DNA of 46,911 bases from Xenococcus sp. MO_188.B8 (GTDB lineage Bacteria; Cyanobacteriota; Cyanobacteriia; Cyanobacteriales; Xenococcaceae): the NCBI GenBank assembly GCA_030065615.1, contig JASJDR010000026.1, positions 1 to 46,911 of the forward strand, read 5' to 3'. The position numbers and the translations under genes were made by a program. The notes beneath the pieces are model-generated. The model was not told where the DNA came from. It saw only the letters and a list, made by a program, of their open reading frames with translations, and did not search any database. Every line of letters begins with the position of its first letter. Position 1 is the first letter of the stretch. This document shows positions 36,491 to 45,912 of this stretch, piece by piece.

Positions 36491-37033
36491 CTAGTTCACG
36501 TAATTTTGATCTTCTAACCAATTAGCAGGATTATTAATAATATATTGGCGAACATTATTTAACGATTTTTCATCGCGAATTATATTTTCGTAAAATCTAG
36601 GTTGCCAACGAAATAGATCGTCATCTTGTTGACGACACCATCACGTAACTGATGATTTATAGGAACGAATAATTGTTCCTAATGAACCAGGTTTTGGCGA
36701 TAATTTCGACATTGTTTGATATATATCATCATTGTTGGTAGAGACGTAGCATGCTACGTCTCTAAGGGGTTTGTTGATCACAATAATTCCATGAACGTGA
36801 TTTGGCATAATGACATATTCATCAATATCAACATCATTAAAATGTTCGGGTATTTCCTGCCAATGTTTTTGGGCAATTTTTCCTACCTGGGATAATTGCA
36901 TTTTGGCATTAATAATTTTTCCAAAATAACAATATTTTTTATGAGTGCAAATGGTTACAAAATAATAACCATTGCTGGAGTAATCGTATGTAGGCAATCG
37001 CGTTGATGCGACACGATATTTGTTTTTATACAA
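36491..37033 (-). pseudogene. REP-associated tyrosine transposase (RAYT), copy 1, with internal stop
   Basis: RAYTs are single-copy Y1/HUH-type transposases that mobilise REP palindromes. The frame starts at a TTG (37033), runs through the HUH motif PNHVHGIIV and the catalytic Tyr region IIRSYKSSVT, then meets TGA at 36641-36643. The same frame continues with a typical RAYT tail (RFYENIIRDEKSLNN, YIINNPANWLED) to TAG at 36491. Some residues after the Tyr seem to be missing too. A 26-base palindrome lies inside the frame. Confidence 0.88.
36739..36764. repeat. 26-base perfect palindrome inside RAYT copy 1
   Basis: Perfect palindrome with centre GACGTAGCATGCTACGTC, in frame between the HUH and Tyr motifs of the RAYT; it encodes RDVACYVST. 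The same palindrome, extended to 28 bases, is in copy 2. It is a likely REP target of the enzyme. Confidence 0.9.
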
Positions 37034-37118
37034 TGTTATGGTATTTCATCAACAAATACAGGTGACATTATTAATTTGCCCAGATTACTTATCTATTAAT
37101 CGATATCAACGTTTGTTA

Positions 37119-37164
37119 ATGCAATCGCATTTTTCCAGGATTAATGATCGCGCTATAGATCATG
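37119..37164 (+). repeat. Island repeat, copy 7 (fragment)
   Basis: GCAATCGCATTTTTCCAGGA, then ATCGCGCTATAGATCATGAT, a decayed module B. The truncated RAYT copy 2 ends inside it (stop TGA at 37160-37162). Confidence 0.7.
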
Positions 37165-37517
37165 ATTTTGGTGATAATTTTGACATGGTTTGATATCTAT
37201 CATCATTGTCGGTAGAGACGTAGCATGCTACGTCTCTACAGGGTTTATCGGTTTTGTCGATCACAATAATTCCATGAACGTGATTGGGCATAATGACATA
37301 TTTATCAATATCAACCTCAGCAAAATGTTCGGGTATTTCCTGCCAATGTTTTTGGGCAATTTTTCCTACCTGGGATAATTGCATTTTGGCATTAATAATT
37401 TTTCCAAAATAACAATATTTTTTGTGAGTGCAAATGGTTACAAAATAATAGCCGTTGCTGGAATAATTGTATGTAGGCAGTCGCGTTGATACGATACTTA
37501 TTTTTGTACAATGTCAT
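37160..37517 (-). pseudogene. RAYT transposase, copy 2, frameshifted and truncated
   Basis: The gene would start at ATG 37517 (MTLYKNKYR). A 5-base loss relative to copy 1, near the eighth codon, shifts the frame; the rest then reads as RAYT again through FVTICTHKK, PNHVHGIIV and the palindrome-coded RDVACYVST. It stops after SPKS in repeat copy 7, so the catalytic Tyr and tail are missing. Confidence 0.88.
37212..37239. repeat. 28-base perfect palindrome inside RAYT copy 2
   Basis: Same core as at 36739-36764, perfect over 28 bases. Both copies remain perfect although the gene around them has decayed. Confidence 0.9.
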
Positions 37518-37598
37518 GGTACTTTGCCCACAAATAGAGGTGACATTATTAATTTGTCCAGATTACGTACCTATTAATCGATACCAGAGTTTGTAAAT

Positions 37599-37745
37599 GC
37601 GATCGCGTTTTCTCAATAATCAACTATTACGCCATAGATCATGATTCACCATATAGCTAATTCTTTTAATTTTGAATTGAGATAACATACTACTCCACAA
37701 CGTATTTCAATTATACTTCTAAATACGAGATCGCTTTTCTAAATA
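37599..37745 (+). repeat. Island repeat, copy 8 (B-A)
   Basis: HIP1 at 37599-37606; decayed palindrome CTATTACGCCATAG at 37624-37637; CATATAGCTAATTC; module A with TTGAATTGAGATAACATACT and ACTCCACAACGTATTTCAA; ends in a decayed HIP1 (GAGATCGC). It touches a VapC remnant. Confidence 0.8.
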
Positions 37746-37750
37746 ATCAA

Positions 37751-37859
37751 GCAAAATTCTCTTAATAATACTACTCTTTTAACTTGTAATATTTCTAATT
37801 TTAGTAAAATTGAAATATTGAAACTTTATCTGTTGACGATTAGACAATTATTGATTAGA
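37751..37859 (+). pseudogene. 3' remnant of a VapC toxin
   Basis: The bases align with the last third of the intact VapC gene at 33579-34007: TTLLTCNISNFSKIE here against ATLLSRNLSDFGKIE there, then a 7-base insertion and frameshift, then TTATCTGTTGA and ACAATT/TGATTA end matches. The 5' part of the gene is absent and repeat copy 8 stands in its place. Confidence 0.8.
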
Positions 37860-37950
37860 AAATAGATATTTCTCTATGTTATCTTTGGCTAGTTTATCCC
37901 CACATTACCTATACAACCTAAATATAAACTTATTTTTATTATAAAAAGTT

Positions 37951-38820
37951 ATGCTTCTGGTTAATCCTCTAGAGTCATCTGAAAAGTATGTGTATCACTA
38001 CACGAAACTTGATACAGCATTAAAGTACATTTTGAAAACTGGGACTTTAATGCTCAATTCTTTCTCCAAAGTAAACGATCCAAGAGAAAGTAAAAGTTGG
38101 ACAATTACAACCACAGTTAGAAGCGATCTCGATCTAGAATTAGAGGATTGGGATACACTCTCTCAATTAGTTTCAGACATGTTGAAACAGAATGTTAAAG
38201 TTGTTTGCTTTTGCAAAGATAGAGCTCGTGCTGTTAATCAATGGCAAGTAAGAGGACCAATTGATAGAGGTTTCGCGAAACCTAGTATGTGGCATCATTA
38301 TGCAAATGGACATAATGGAGTATGTCTTGTGTTCGACCGAGAAAAACTGGATGCTAGCTTTAAAAGACAAATTAATAAAGATCAGCTTGTGTCAGGTTCA
38401 GTAACTTACTCAGATGAAGGAAGTATGGCAAAAATATCTAACAGTCCTTTCTCAATAGACTTAACTCAAATAGACTCAGAGAAAAAATTATTTGAACAAC
38501 TTAAAATTCATCTTAATCGATGGATGCCTAGTCTATTTTTTACAAAGTTAGAGGATTGGAATAATGAAGAGGAGTATAGATGGGTTTACTTTGATAATCA
38601 CGAAAATCCTCTTTGTTTGAATTTTGATGATGCTTTAGCAGCTATAGTTATTGGAGAGAGTGTATCTAAAGATCATAAAGAAAGTATGCTTATGTACTGT
38701 GCTAAATATAAAGCAAATATTGCCAATTTGGAATGGCGAAATGGATGCCCAGCTTTAATTAATTCTGGTAGTCCTTATATAACTCATAGGCATCTTTTAG
38801 AAAATCTTGAGGGTAATTAG
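37951..38820 (+). CDS. DUF2971-family protein
   Basis: 289 residues, cytosolic. Family marks: YVYHYTKLDTALKYIL, FSKVNDPRESK, VCFCKD, then MWHHYANGHNGVCLVF and, late, EEYRWVYF. DUF2971 proteins often occur in defence islands or next to TA modules (some are linked to abortive infection), but no reaction has been proved. It lies at the right end of the island, just after TA debris, and has AT-rich upstream sequence. Codon use is AT-rich like the island. Confidence 0.85.
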   Translation: MLLVNPLESSEKYVYHYTKLDTALKYILKTGTLMLNSFSKVNDPRESKSWTITTTVRSDLDLELEDWDTLSQLVSDMLKQNVKVVCFCKDRARAVNQWQVRGPIDRGFAKPSMWHHYANGHNGVCLVFDREKLDASFKRQINKDQLVSGSVTYSDEGSMAKISNSPFSIDLTQIDSEKKLFEQLKIHLNRWMPSLFFTKLEDWNNEEEYRWVYFDNHENPLCLNFDDALAAIVIGESVSKDHKESMLMYCAKYKANIANLEWRNGCPALINSGSPYITHRHLLENLEGN

Positions 38821-38956
38821 CTTTTTTCCTAATAATAAATAGGAAAAAAATATTTTATGATCATTTCTTCTCTAAATTCATCTACACCTCTGCGCGAGAG
38901 AAAAAAAGACTGGAAGTATCAAAATCCCCAGCCTAAATATTACCAAATTACATCAA

Positions 38957-41900
38957 TTACACAGAAGTTAAAGGCTTCTCCTCAACAGTAGCGATCGCAA
39001 CTTCACTATCAGCTTCCGAAGGAGGAACAACCTGCCAGAACTTACCAACATAACTATCCCAGTTATCTAAAATATCCTGACCCTTCTGACTGCCAGTCTT
39101 CTCTACATGGGCACTAATCATGGACTTCAATTGCTCCTTGCCAGCCTCAGAAACCAAACGCTGAATCTTAACAATTTCAGGATTAACCTTTTCCGGGAAA
39201 GAACCATCTTCATCGAGGAAATAACCGATACCACCAGTCATTCCCGCACCAACATTACGCCCTACTTTACCCAAGACAACGAGCAGACCACCAGTCATAT
39301 ATTCACAACAATGATCGCCCGCACCTTCGATAACAGCTTTACCCAAAGAATTCCGTACCGCAAAACGCTCACCAGCACGACCATTAGCGTAGAGCACACC
39401 ACCAGTCGCACCGTATAAACAGGTGTTACCGATAATCACATTCTCCGCAGTATTGTAAGTCGCAGTAGCAGGAGGTTTAATCACAATCTCTCCACCATGC
39501 ATTCCTTTGCCCACATAGTCATTAGCTTCCCCAGTAAGCACCATATTCATTCCCGGGAGGTTAAAGGCGCCAAAACTTTGACCTGCATAACCGTAGAAAT
39601 TAAAGTTCAATACCCCTTCAAAACCACTATTACCATATTTAGACGCGATCGCGCCAGCAATTCTCGCCCCCACAGAACGATCTGTATTCACAATCTGAAT
39701 TTCTTTGGTAACCGCAGCTTGATTGTTAATCGCGTCAGCAATTTCTAGATCGGCGAGCAAATCATCATCGAGAACCGCACCGTTAGTATTAACCTCACCA
39801 TGATCTAACCAAGAACGGTCTTCTTTCACATCAGGTAAATTAATCAAACAATCAAGGTTCATGCCATCAGTTTTAGTTAAGGCAATATCTTCCCTTTGTT
39901 TAAGCAAATCAGCCCGACCAATTACTTCCTGTAAACTGCGATAACCCAGGATTGCCAGGAGATTTCGTACTTCTTCTGCAACAAAATAGAAGAAATTAAC
40001 CACATGTTCGGGAATACCAGTAAAGCGCTTCCGTAATGCTTCTTGTTGGGTAGCAACCCCGACAGGGCAAGTATTTAGATGGCAGATTCGTGCCATGCGA
40101 CAACCTTCAGCAATCATCGCGATCGAACCAAAGCCGTATTCTTCAGCCCCCATTAGAGCAGCCATCAAAATATCCCAACCAGTTTTTAAACCACCGTCAG
40201 CCCGGAGTAAAACGCGATCGCGCAATTGATTCTCAATTAACACTCGATGGACTTCTGTCAAACCTAATTCCCAAGGTGCGCCAGCATGTTTAATCGAACT
40301 CAAAGGAGAAGCTCCAGTACCACCATCATGACCTGAAATTTGGATCACATCGGCGTTAGCTTTAGCGACTCCTGCCGCAATTGTGCCAATACCGATTTCC
40401 GCAACTAGTTTCACTGAAACTTTAGCCTTCGGGTTAATTTGATGTAAATCATAGATTAACTGGGCTAAATCCTCAATCGAGTAAATATCATGGTGAGGCG
40501 GTGGCGAAATCAGAGTGACACCAGGTTTAGAACGACGCAGGGAGGCAATATATTCACTGACTTTTTTCCCTGGTAATTGTCCACCTTCTCCAGGTTTTGC
40601 CCCTTGAGCCATTTTAATTTCTAATTGTTTAGCGCTCATGAGATATTCAGGAGTTACCCCGAAACGCCCCGATGCTACCTGTTTGATGGCAGAACTTGCC
40701 GTATCCCCATTTTGTAAACCTTTGAGATGGGGCAAAGTTGCCGAATTCCCTTCACCATCTACATCATTTAATACTTTGAAACGAACTTCATCTTCACCAC
40801 CCTCACCAGAGTTGGACTTACCACCCAAACGGTTCATGGCAACTGCGAGAGTTTCATGGGCTTCTCGGGATAAAGATCCTAGTGACATACCACCAGTACA
40901 GAAGCGTTTCACAATCGATTCAACAGGTTCTACCTCATCTAAAGGTATGGAAGCGCGATTGCTTTGGAACTCAAGTAAATCCCTCAAAGCAGTTGCGGGA
41001 CGACCTTTGAGATATTGTTTGTATAATTCGTAATGGTCGTAGCGTTTGCTGCGGACTGCTTCATGTAAAGCCTTGGACATTTCCGGTGAGTTCATGTGAT
41101 ATTCCCCACCTCGACGGTAAGCAATGAAACCAAAATTTTCTAATTTCTTGCTACTCAATTCGGGAAAAGCCCTACTGTGAAATGCTATTGTTTCTTGGGC
41201 TAATTCGGCAATAGTTAAACCACCTAAACGGGAAGTTGTTCCCACAAAGCACAAATTAACTAAATCCATGCCCAAACCCAAAGCTTCAAAGATTTGCGCC
41301 CCGTGATAGGAAGACAGCAAGGAAATTCCCATTTTAGAAAGAATTTTCAGTAATCCTGCTTCTACTGCTTTACGATAATTTTTCTGGGCTTGCTCTAGGG
41401 CAACTGTAGCAATTTTCTCATTTGCCATCAATTTCTGAGTTTTGGGATTACTCCACCATTGACGGACCGTTTCTAAAGCGAGATAGGGACAAATCGCCGA
41501 AGCACCGTAACCAACTAAACAAGCATAGTGATGGGTACTCCAACATTGAGCCGTTTCTACTACTAAAGAAGCTTTGAGACGTAAACCTTCTTTAATTAGA
41601 CGATGATGTACCGCCCCGACTGCTGCGAGAGGAGGAATGTAACTATATTCTGCATGAATGCCAGTATCAGCGCGATCACGCAGTGCCTCGCCTTTGCCGA
41701 GATCGCTCAATATAATAATCTCTGCTCCTTCTTTGACTGCCTCAAACGCTTCGGCACACAAGTTTTTAATCGCAGTTTCTAAGCCTTCTGGTCCAGTGGC
41801 AATTTCGTATAAAGTAGATAAAGTTGCCGATTGAATTGTAGAATTTTTGACAATTGCTAATTCTGCTTCATTTAAGATTGGAGATTCTAACTTAAGCAAT

Positions 41901-43636
41901 TTCGCATCTTCAGGTTTAACATCTAAAATATTACCTTTGGAACCCAATTGCATTCCTAGCGACATCACTAAACTCTCTCTTAAAGGATCGATAGGCGGAT
42001 TGGTAACTTGAGCAAATCGCTGTTTGAAATAGTTATAGAGTAGATGGGGTTTAGTCGAAAGTACCGCTAAAGGAATATCATCCCCCATACAATAGGTCGG
42101 CTCTTTGCCATTAATTGCCATTGACTGAATGATCATCTCGACATCTTCAGCCGTATAACCGAAAGCAGTTTGCTTAGCTAATAAATCCTGAGCTTCGAGA
42201 TGAGTTTGGATACTAAAATCTTGAGGGGGAATAGTTTGACGATATTCCTTGACCCATTCACCATAGGGATTTTGAGCTGCAACCCGCTGTTTAAGATCCC
42301 AATTCCGTAAAATTTCCTGACTCTGCAAATCGACAACAATAGATTGTCCAGGACCTAATTTTCCTTTTTCAACAATTTCACTATCGGGTAATTCAACAAC
42401 TCCCGTTTCGGATGCTACTACGATATAACCATCTTTAGTAATGCTATAACGAGCAGGGCGCAAACCATTACGATCCAAAGTCGCCCCGACAGTTTTCCCA
42501 TCACTATAAACTATCAATGCCGGACCATCCCAAGGTTCTTGTAAACCGCTATAGTAATCGTAAAAATCGCTAATTTCAGGGTGATCTTTGAGATCAGGCT
42601 GATTCTTATAAGCTTCTGGCACTAAAATCATCGTTGCCTCTGGTAAGCTATGTCCTGTTCTGACCAACAGCTCCATCGAACTATCCAAGTTATAGGAGTC
42701 ACTATTAGCAGAATTGACAATCGGCGTTAAGGCTTCTAAATCTGACTCACTCCATCCTGTAACTTCCAGATTTCTCTCCCGATTTGCCATCCAGTTAACA
42801 TTACCCAAGAGAGTATTAATCTCCCCATTATGTCCCAACAACCGCATTGGTTGAGCGAAAGCCCATTTAGGCATCGTGTTCGTACTAAAGCGTCGATGGT
42901 AGACGGCAAAACTTGTTTCGTAATCGGGATTAGTGAGATCGGTGTAAAACTGACCCAAAATCTCTGAGCGCACCATTCCCTTATAAACGATAGTTCGGCA
43001 GGAAAAAGAACAAATATAAAAATGATCCCTTAGTTTCTTGCCAATCCGCGATCGCGCAATATATAGTTTTTTATCTAAAGCATCTCCAGTTAAGTTATCA
43101 TTTGAAGCGACCAATATTTGCTCAATATGAGGCTGATTATCCCGGGCTTGGATTCCCAAAACCTCTGGCTTAACAGGAACCTGCCGCCAACCCAAGACAG
43201 TTAAATTTTCCTCTTTAACTATCTGTTCCACAAAGTTTTTGTCCTCTTGTCGCTCTATTGGTTCCTGGGGAAGGAAAACCATCCCCACACCATAACTTTC
43301 TGGTTGTGGCACAGCAATGCCCTGACTATCAAACCAAGACTTTAACAACTGATGGGGAATTGCTGTCATCACTCCCGCACCATCCCCCGAATCCTGATCT
43401 GCGCTACAGCCACCTCGATGTTCCATACATCCCAAGCCGATTAAAGCTTGTTCAACAATCTGATGATTTGCTCTACCATCTTGGTAGGCGATAAACCCAA
43501 CACCACAAGCATCCCTTTCTTCTACTAACCAAGGTTGACCCGAAAATGGTTGTTCTTTTAGGGATTTATCTAGTTCTTGATTTTTTGATGTTACATTTTT
43601 TTCAGATGATATTTTACTCATTTTCGTATTAGTCAT
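38957..43636 (-). CDS. glsF: Ferredoxin-dependent glutamate synthase
   Basis: Makes two glutamates from glutamine and 2-oxoglutarate with photosynthetic electrons; central to ammonium assimilation. 1559 residues. A 43-residue propeptide precedes Cys44 (ERDACGVGF), the N-terminal nucleophile of the glutaminase domain. The central and FMN domains follow; the 3Fe-4S cluster Cys are Cys1179, Cys1185 and Cys1190 ([12 protein letters not shown]). The C-terminal beta-helix (GXGXG) domain ends with GTKGGE-like repeats. No gltD small subunit is adjacent and the length fits the ferredoxin form (GltS/GlsF) more than NADPH-GOGAT GltB. ATG 43636 has no clear Shine-Dalgarno. Confidence 0.93.
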   Translation of the reverse strand: MTNTKMSKISSEKNVTSKNQELDKSLKEQPFSGQPWLVEERDACGVGFIAYQDGRANHQIVEQALIGLGCMEHRGGCSADQDSGDGAGVMTAIPHQLLKSWFDSQGIAVPQPESYGVGMVFLPQEPIERQEDKNFVEQIVKEENLTVLGWRQVPVKPEVLGIQARDNQPHIEQILVASNDNLTGDALDKKLYIARSRIGKKLRDHFYICSFSCRTIVYKGMVRSEILGQFYTDLTNPDYETSFAVYHRRFSTNTMPKWAFAQPMRLLGHNGEINTLLGNVNWMANRERNLEVTGWSESDLEALTPIVNSANSDSYNLDSSMELLVRTGHSLPEATMILVPEAYKNQPDLKDHPEISDFYDYYSGLQEPWDGPALIVYSDGKTVGATLDRNGLRPARYSITKDGYIVVASETGVVELPDSEIVEKGKLGPGQSIVVDLQSQEILRNWDLKQRVAAQNPYGEWVKEYRQTIPPQDFSIQTHLEAQDLLAKQTAFGYTAEDVEMIIQSMAINGKEPTYCMGDDIPLAVLSTKPHLLYNYFKQRFAQVTNPPIDPLRESLVMSLGMQLGSKGNILDVKPEDAKLLKLESPILNEAELAIVKNSTIQSATLSTLYEIATGPEGLETAIKNLCAEAFEAVKEGAEIIILSDLGKGEALRDRADTGIHAEYSYIPPLAAVGAVHHRLIKEGLRLKASLVVETAQCWSTHHYACLVGYGASAICPYLALETVRQWWSNPKTQKLMANEKIATVALEQAQKNYRKAVEAGLLKILSKMGISLLSSYHGAQIFEALGLGMDLVNLCFVGTTSRLGGLTIAELAQETIAFHSRAFPELSSKKLENFGFIAYRRGGEYHMNSPEMSKALHEAVRSKRYDHYELYKQYLKGRPATALRDLLEFQSNRASIPLDEVEPVESIVKRFCTGGMSLGSLSREAHETLAVAMNRLGGKSNSGEGGEDEVRFKVLNDVDGEGNSATLPHLKGLQNGDTASSAIKQVASGRFGVTPEYLMSAKQLEIKMAQGAKPGEGGQLPGKKVSEYIASLRRSKPGVTLISPPPHHDIYSIEDLAQLIYDLHQINPKAKVSVKLVAEIGIGTIAAGVAKANADVIQISGHDGGTGASPLSSIKHAGAPWELGLTEVHRVLIENQLRDRVLLRADGGLKTGWDILMAALMGAEEYGFGSIAMIAEGCRMARICHLNTCPVGVATQQEALRKRFTGIPEHVVNFFYFVAEEVRNLLAILGYRSLQEVIGRADLLKQREDIALTKTDGMNLDCLINLPDVKEDRSWLDHGEVNTNGAVLDDDLLADLEIADAINNQAAVTKEIQIVNTDRSVGARIAGAIASKYGNSGFEGVLNFNFYGYAGQSFGAFNLPGMNMVLTGEANDYVGKGMHGGEIVIKPPATATYNTAENVIIGNTCLYGATGGVLYANGRAGERFAVRNSLGKAVIEGAGDHCCEYMTGGLLVVLGKVGRNVGAGMTGGIGYFLDEDGSFPEKVNPEIVKIQRLVSEAGKEQLKSMISAHVEKTGSQKGQDILDNWDSYVGKFWQVVPPSEADSEVAIATVEEKPLTSV

Positions 43637-44018
43637 AAAATGTATAAGGAAGTGTTTCGGTAGACTGTTAACGTTTTCTTTTTTCGGCTATGATTCTTCT
43701 CAAAAAGTCGTAAGTTATGTTTTACTTTTATTAATCTCCAATGATTGCTTTCATTGTGACATAAGCGATCGGGACTTTTATTAAAAATTTCTTAACTAAG
43801 TAAACCAGCAAAATCGCTTTAAGCAAAAGGGAGTTATAAAATATTACCTTATTCGGCTACCAAATGTGTGATTTCTTTTACTGTAATCAAGACTCAAAGC
43901 TGTTGGCAAATTCTGATTATCAGTTCTAGAAGGAAATTTTTAGATAACTCTGCAATGTTATTCAAGCTTATCCTTATTCATTAAAATTGAAAATATATAT
44001 TGATCGCAAGTTCAACCA
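43637..44018. other. Divergent intergenic region upstream of glsF
   Basis: 382 bases between glsF (leftward) and a Uma2 gene (rightward). AT-rich. No NtcA site of the GTA-N8-TAC form is seen; GTA and TAC at 43710 and 43723 are 10 bases apart. No RNA gene is seen. Confidence 0.4.
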
Positions 44019-44600
44019 ATGGATGCAATCACTCTAGATTTAAATGGAATCGTTGAGTTAAATGATGAACAGTTTTGGCAACTATGTCAGCAGCACCGCG
44101 ATTACCAATTTGAACGAAATGCTTTAGGAGAAATTATTATCATGTCTCCCACAGGAGGAGAAAGAGGCAGTCGTAATGCCGATCTAATTTATCAATTACA
44201 AGCATGGAATCGTCAACATAAGTTGGGCGTTGTTTTTGATTCTTCTACTGGGTTTAAATTACCTAATAAGGCTGAGCGCTCTCCTGATGCTTCGTGGATA
44301 ACTAAATCAAGATGGGAAGCTTTAACTTCAGAGCAAAAACAAAGATTCGTCCCTTTATGTCCTGATTTTGTCGTCGAGCTACGTTCACCTAGTGATTCTC
44401 TACAAAAATTACGGGAAAAGATGGCAGAATATCAAGATAATGGCGCCAGGCTAGGTTGGTTAATCGATCCTCAAAATAAACAAGTTCTCATTTATATTCC
44501 TCATAAAACAGTGCAAATTTTAAAATCGCCCACAAGCCTATCAGGTGATGATGTACTTCCTGGTTTTATTTTAGATTTAAAAACTATTTGGAATCTATAA
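44019..44600 (+). CDS. Uma2-family (DUF820) putative nuclease
   Basis: 193 residues. Uma2 proteins have a PD-(D/E)XK-like fold and are greatly expanded in cyanobacteria; their role is unclear. Motifs: IIIMSPTGGERG, SPDASWI, the acidic core CPDFVVELRSPSD (Asp116, Glu120) and WLIDPQNKQVLIY. Complete. It is distinct from the two tail-to-tail copies to its right, which it faces convergently. Confidence 0.88.
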   Translation: MDAITLDLNGIVELNDEQFWQLCQQHRDYQFERNALGEIIIMSPTGGERGSRNADLIYQLQAWNRQHKLGVVFDSSTGFKLPNKAERSPDASWITKSRWEALTSEQKQRFVPLCPDFVVELRSPSDSLQKLREKMAEYQDNGARLGWLIDPQNKQVLIYIPHKTVQILKSPTSLSGDDVLPGFILDLKTIWNL

Positions 44601-44620
44601 TCTCTTCAATAATTGCTCAA

Positions 44621-45187
44621 TCAAACAAAATCTTCCTCGTCAAACTCAGGAGCCCAGACTTCCACAACAGGCAATTGCCAACCAGGAAGTAATTCTGGTA
44701 CTTCAAGCAGATCTCCATCCCTCAAGATAACTTTATCTTTATTGAGGCAATAAACTTCCATAGTGCAAGTTCTCGGATCGACCAATACCCCAACTTGAGT
44801 CCCTAATTCCAAAAACTCCTGTATTTTCTGACGTCATTTTGCTATGGTGTCCGTTTTTGATTCAACTTCAAATATCAAGTCAGGCACTAACTCGGCGTAA
44901 TCTGCTGTAGGGCGAGGTAAACGTTGAGCTAAGATAAACGAAGCATCTGGTGCGCGAACATCTCCATCTGCATTAGGTAAGCGAAACCCTCCACTCGAAG
45001 CAGTTACACGACCTAATTTGCGGGGTCTGACCCAATTCCGTAATTGCGCAACAATTTCTGCTGCTACTTCATCTGATTCCAAACCTGAAGGACTCATAAC
45101 AATAATTTCTCCTCCTACTAATTCCATCTGATAATCAGGATGTTCTGCTTGCAGCTTTTCTAAATCCTTGACCGTTAAACTGGGCAT
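44621..45187 (-). pseudogene. Uma2-family gene with nonsense mutation
   Basis: A full-length 189-codon frame with a single TGA at 44836-44834 (codon 118). The neighbouring paralogue has TTA at the same place and both sides match it closely (SKTDTIAK before, RQKIQEFLELG after), so one substitution (position 44835) broke the gene. Acidic core residues are otherwise kept (PDLIFEVESK). It appears recent because no other lesion is seen. Confidence 0.92.
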
Positions 45188-45234
45188 TTTTACAATCTCT
45201 TATCTACATTTACCTATTAATTTCCCATAGTGAT

Positions 45235-45786
45235 CTAGTCAAATTCAGGTGCCCAGACGTCTACAACTGGTAATTCCCATCCAGGAAGTAATTCTGGTAC
45301 TTCTAGTAAATCTCCATCTCTCAGTATAACTTTATCCCTATTGAGTCGATAAACTTCCATCGTGCGAGTTCTCGGATCTACTAATACCCCGACTTGAGTC
45401 CCTAATTCTAAAAACTCCTGTATTTTCTGACGTAATTTTGCTATGGTGTCCGTTTTTGATTTAACTTCAAACATCAAGTCAGGAACTAACTCGGCGTAAT
45501 CTGCTGTAGGGCGAGGCAAACGTTCAGCTAAGATGAAAGAAACATCAGGAGCGCGAACATCTCTATCTTTGTTAGGTAAACGAAAACCACCGCTAGAACC
45601 TGAGACTCGTCCCAGACGACGAGGACGTACCCAATTACGCAGTTGGGCTGCAATTTCGATTCCTACTTCTTCCGATTCTAGTCCTGAAGGACTCATAAAA
45701 ATAATTTCTCCGCCGACTAATTCCATCTGATAATCAGGATGTTCTGCTTGCAGCTTTTCTAAATCCTTGACCGTTAAACTAGGCAT
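45235..45786 (-). CDS. Uma2-family (DUF820) putative nuclease
   Basis: 183 residues, intact. Same family as above: IIFMSPSGLESEE, RAPDVSFIL, PDLMFEVKSKTD, VGVLVDPRTRTMEVY. It is a close paralogue of the broken copy downstream (a tandem duplication with 47 bases between) and begins with the same MPSLTVKDLEKLQAEHPDY. Cytosolic; reaction unknown. Confidence 0.9.
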   Translation of the reverse strand: MPSLTVKDLEKLQAEHPDYQMELVGGEIIFMSPSGLESEEVGIEIAAQLRNWVRPRRLGRVSGSSGGFRLPNKDRDVRAPDVSFILAERLPRPTADYAELVPDLMFEVKSKTDTIAKLRQKIQEFLELGTQVGVLVDPRTRTMEVYRLNRDKVILRDGDLLEVPELLPGWELPVVDVWAPEFD

Positions 45787-45834
45787 TTTTATAATCTTCT
45801 ATCTACATTTCTATTTTATAACCACTTTCAATAT

Positions 45835-45867
45835 ATAGCGTTTCCATTTGAGATGTGAAAACGCTAT
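45835..45867. repeat. Inverted repeat at IS630 left side
   Basis: ATAGCGTTT (45835-45843) and AAACGCTAT (45859-45867), perfect 9-bp arms. It is 45 bases upstream of the transposase ATG and next to TA-rich sequence, so it may mark the IS left end. The right end is outside the window. Confidence 0.5.
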
Positions 45868-45912
45868 GGTTGAGACTAAAAGAAGATTGAATCTCAGTAT
45901 TGAAGAGAAAAA

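Larger units (their letters stand above)
36691..37618. repeat. Direct tandem duplication of about 475 bases
   Basis: Two head-to-tail units, about 36691-37140 and 37165-37618, offset by roughly 472-483 bases and about 85-90% alike by eye. Each has a RAYT body, its upstream region (GGTGACATTATTAATTTG) and a HIP1-like end. Only copy 1 has a RAYT C-terminus. Confidence 0.85.

Noticed and set aside
32371..37745. Integron attC array
   Set aside because: No integrase gene and no attC-type paired R/L boxes around a GTT core; the repeats also occur on both sides of leftward genes.
38822..38849. Bidirectional terminator after the DUF2971 gene
   Set aside because: There is a 10-bp inverted repeat (TTTTTTCCTA/TAGGAAAAAA), but the T-run is on the 5' arm and A-run on the 3' arm in both directions, the reverse of a rho-independent terminator.
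39107..41033. Plus-strand frames inside glsF
   Set aside because: They are antisense shadows of a conserved gene with no independent signals.
43710..43725. NtcA-binding site upstream of glsF
   Set aside because: GTA and TAC are spaced by 10 bases, not 8.
44621..44812. A separate 63-residue gene
   Set aside because: It is the second half of the Uma2 gene broken by TGA at 44836-44834; its ATG is an internal Met-like position of the paralogue frame.
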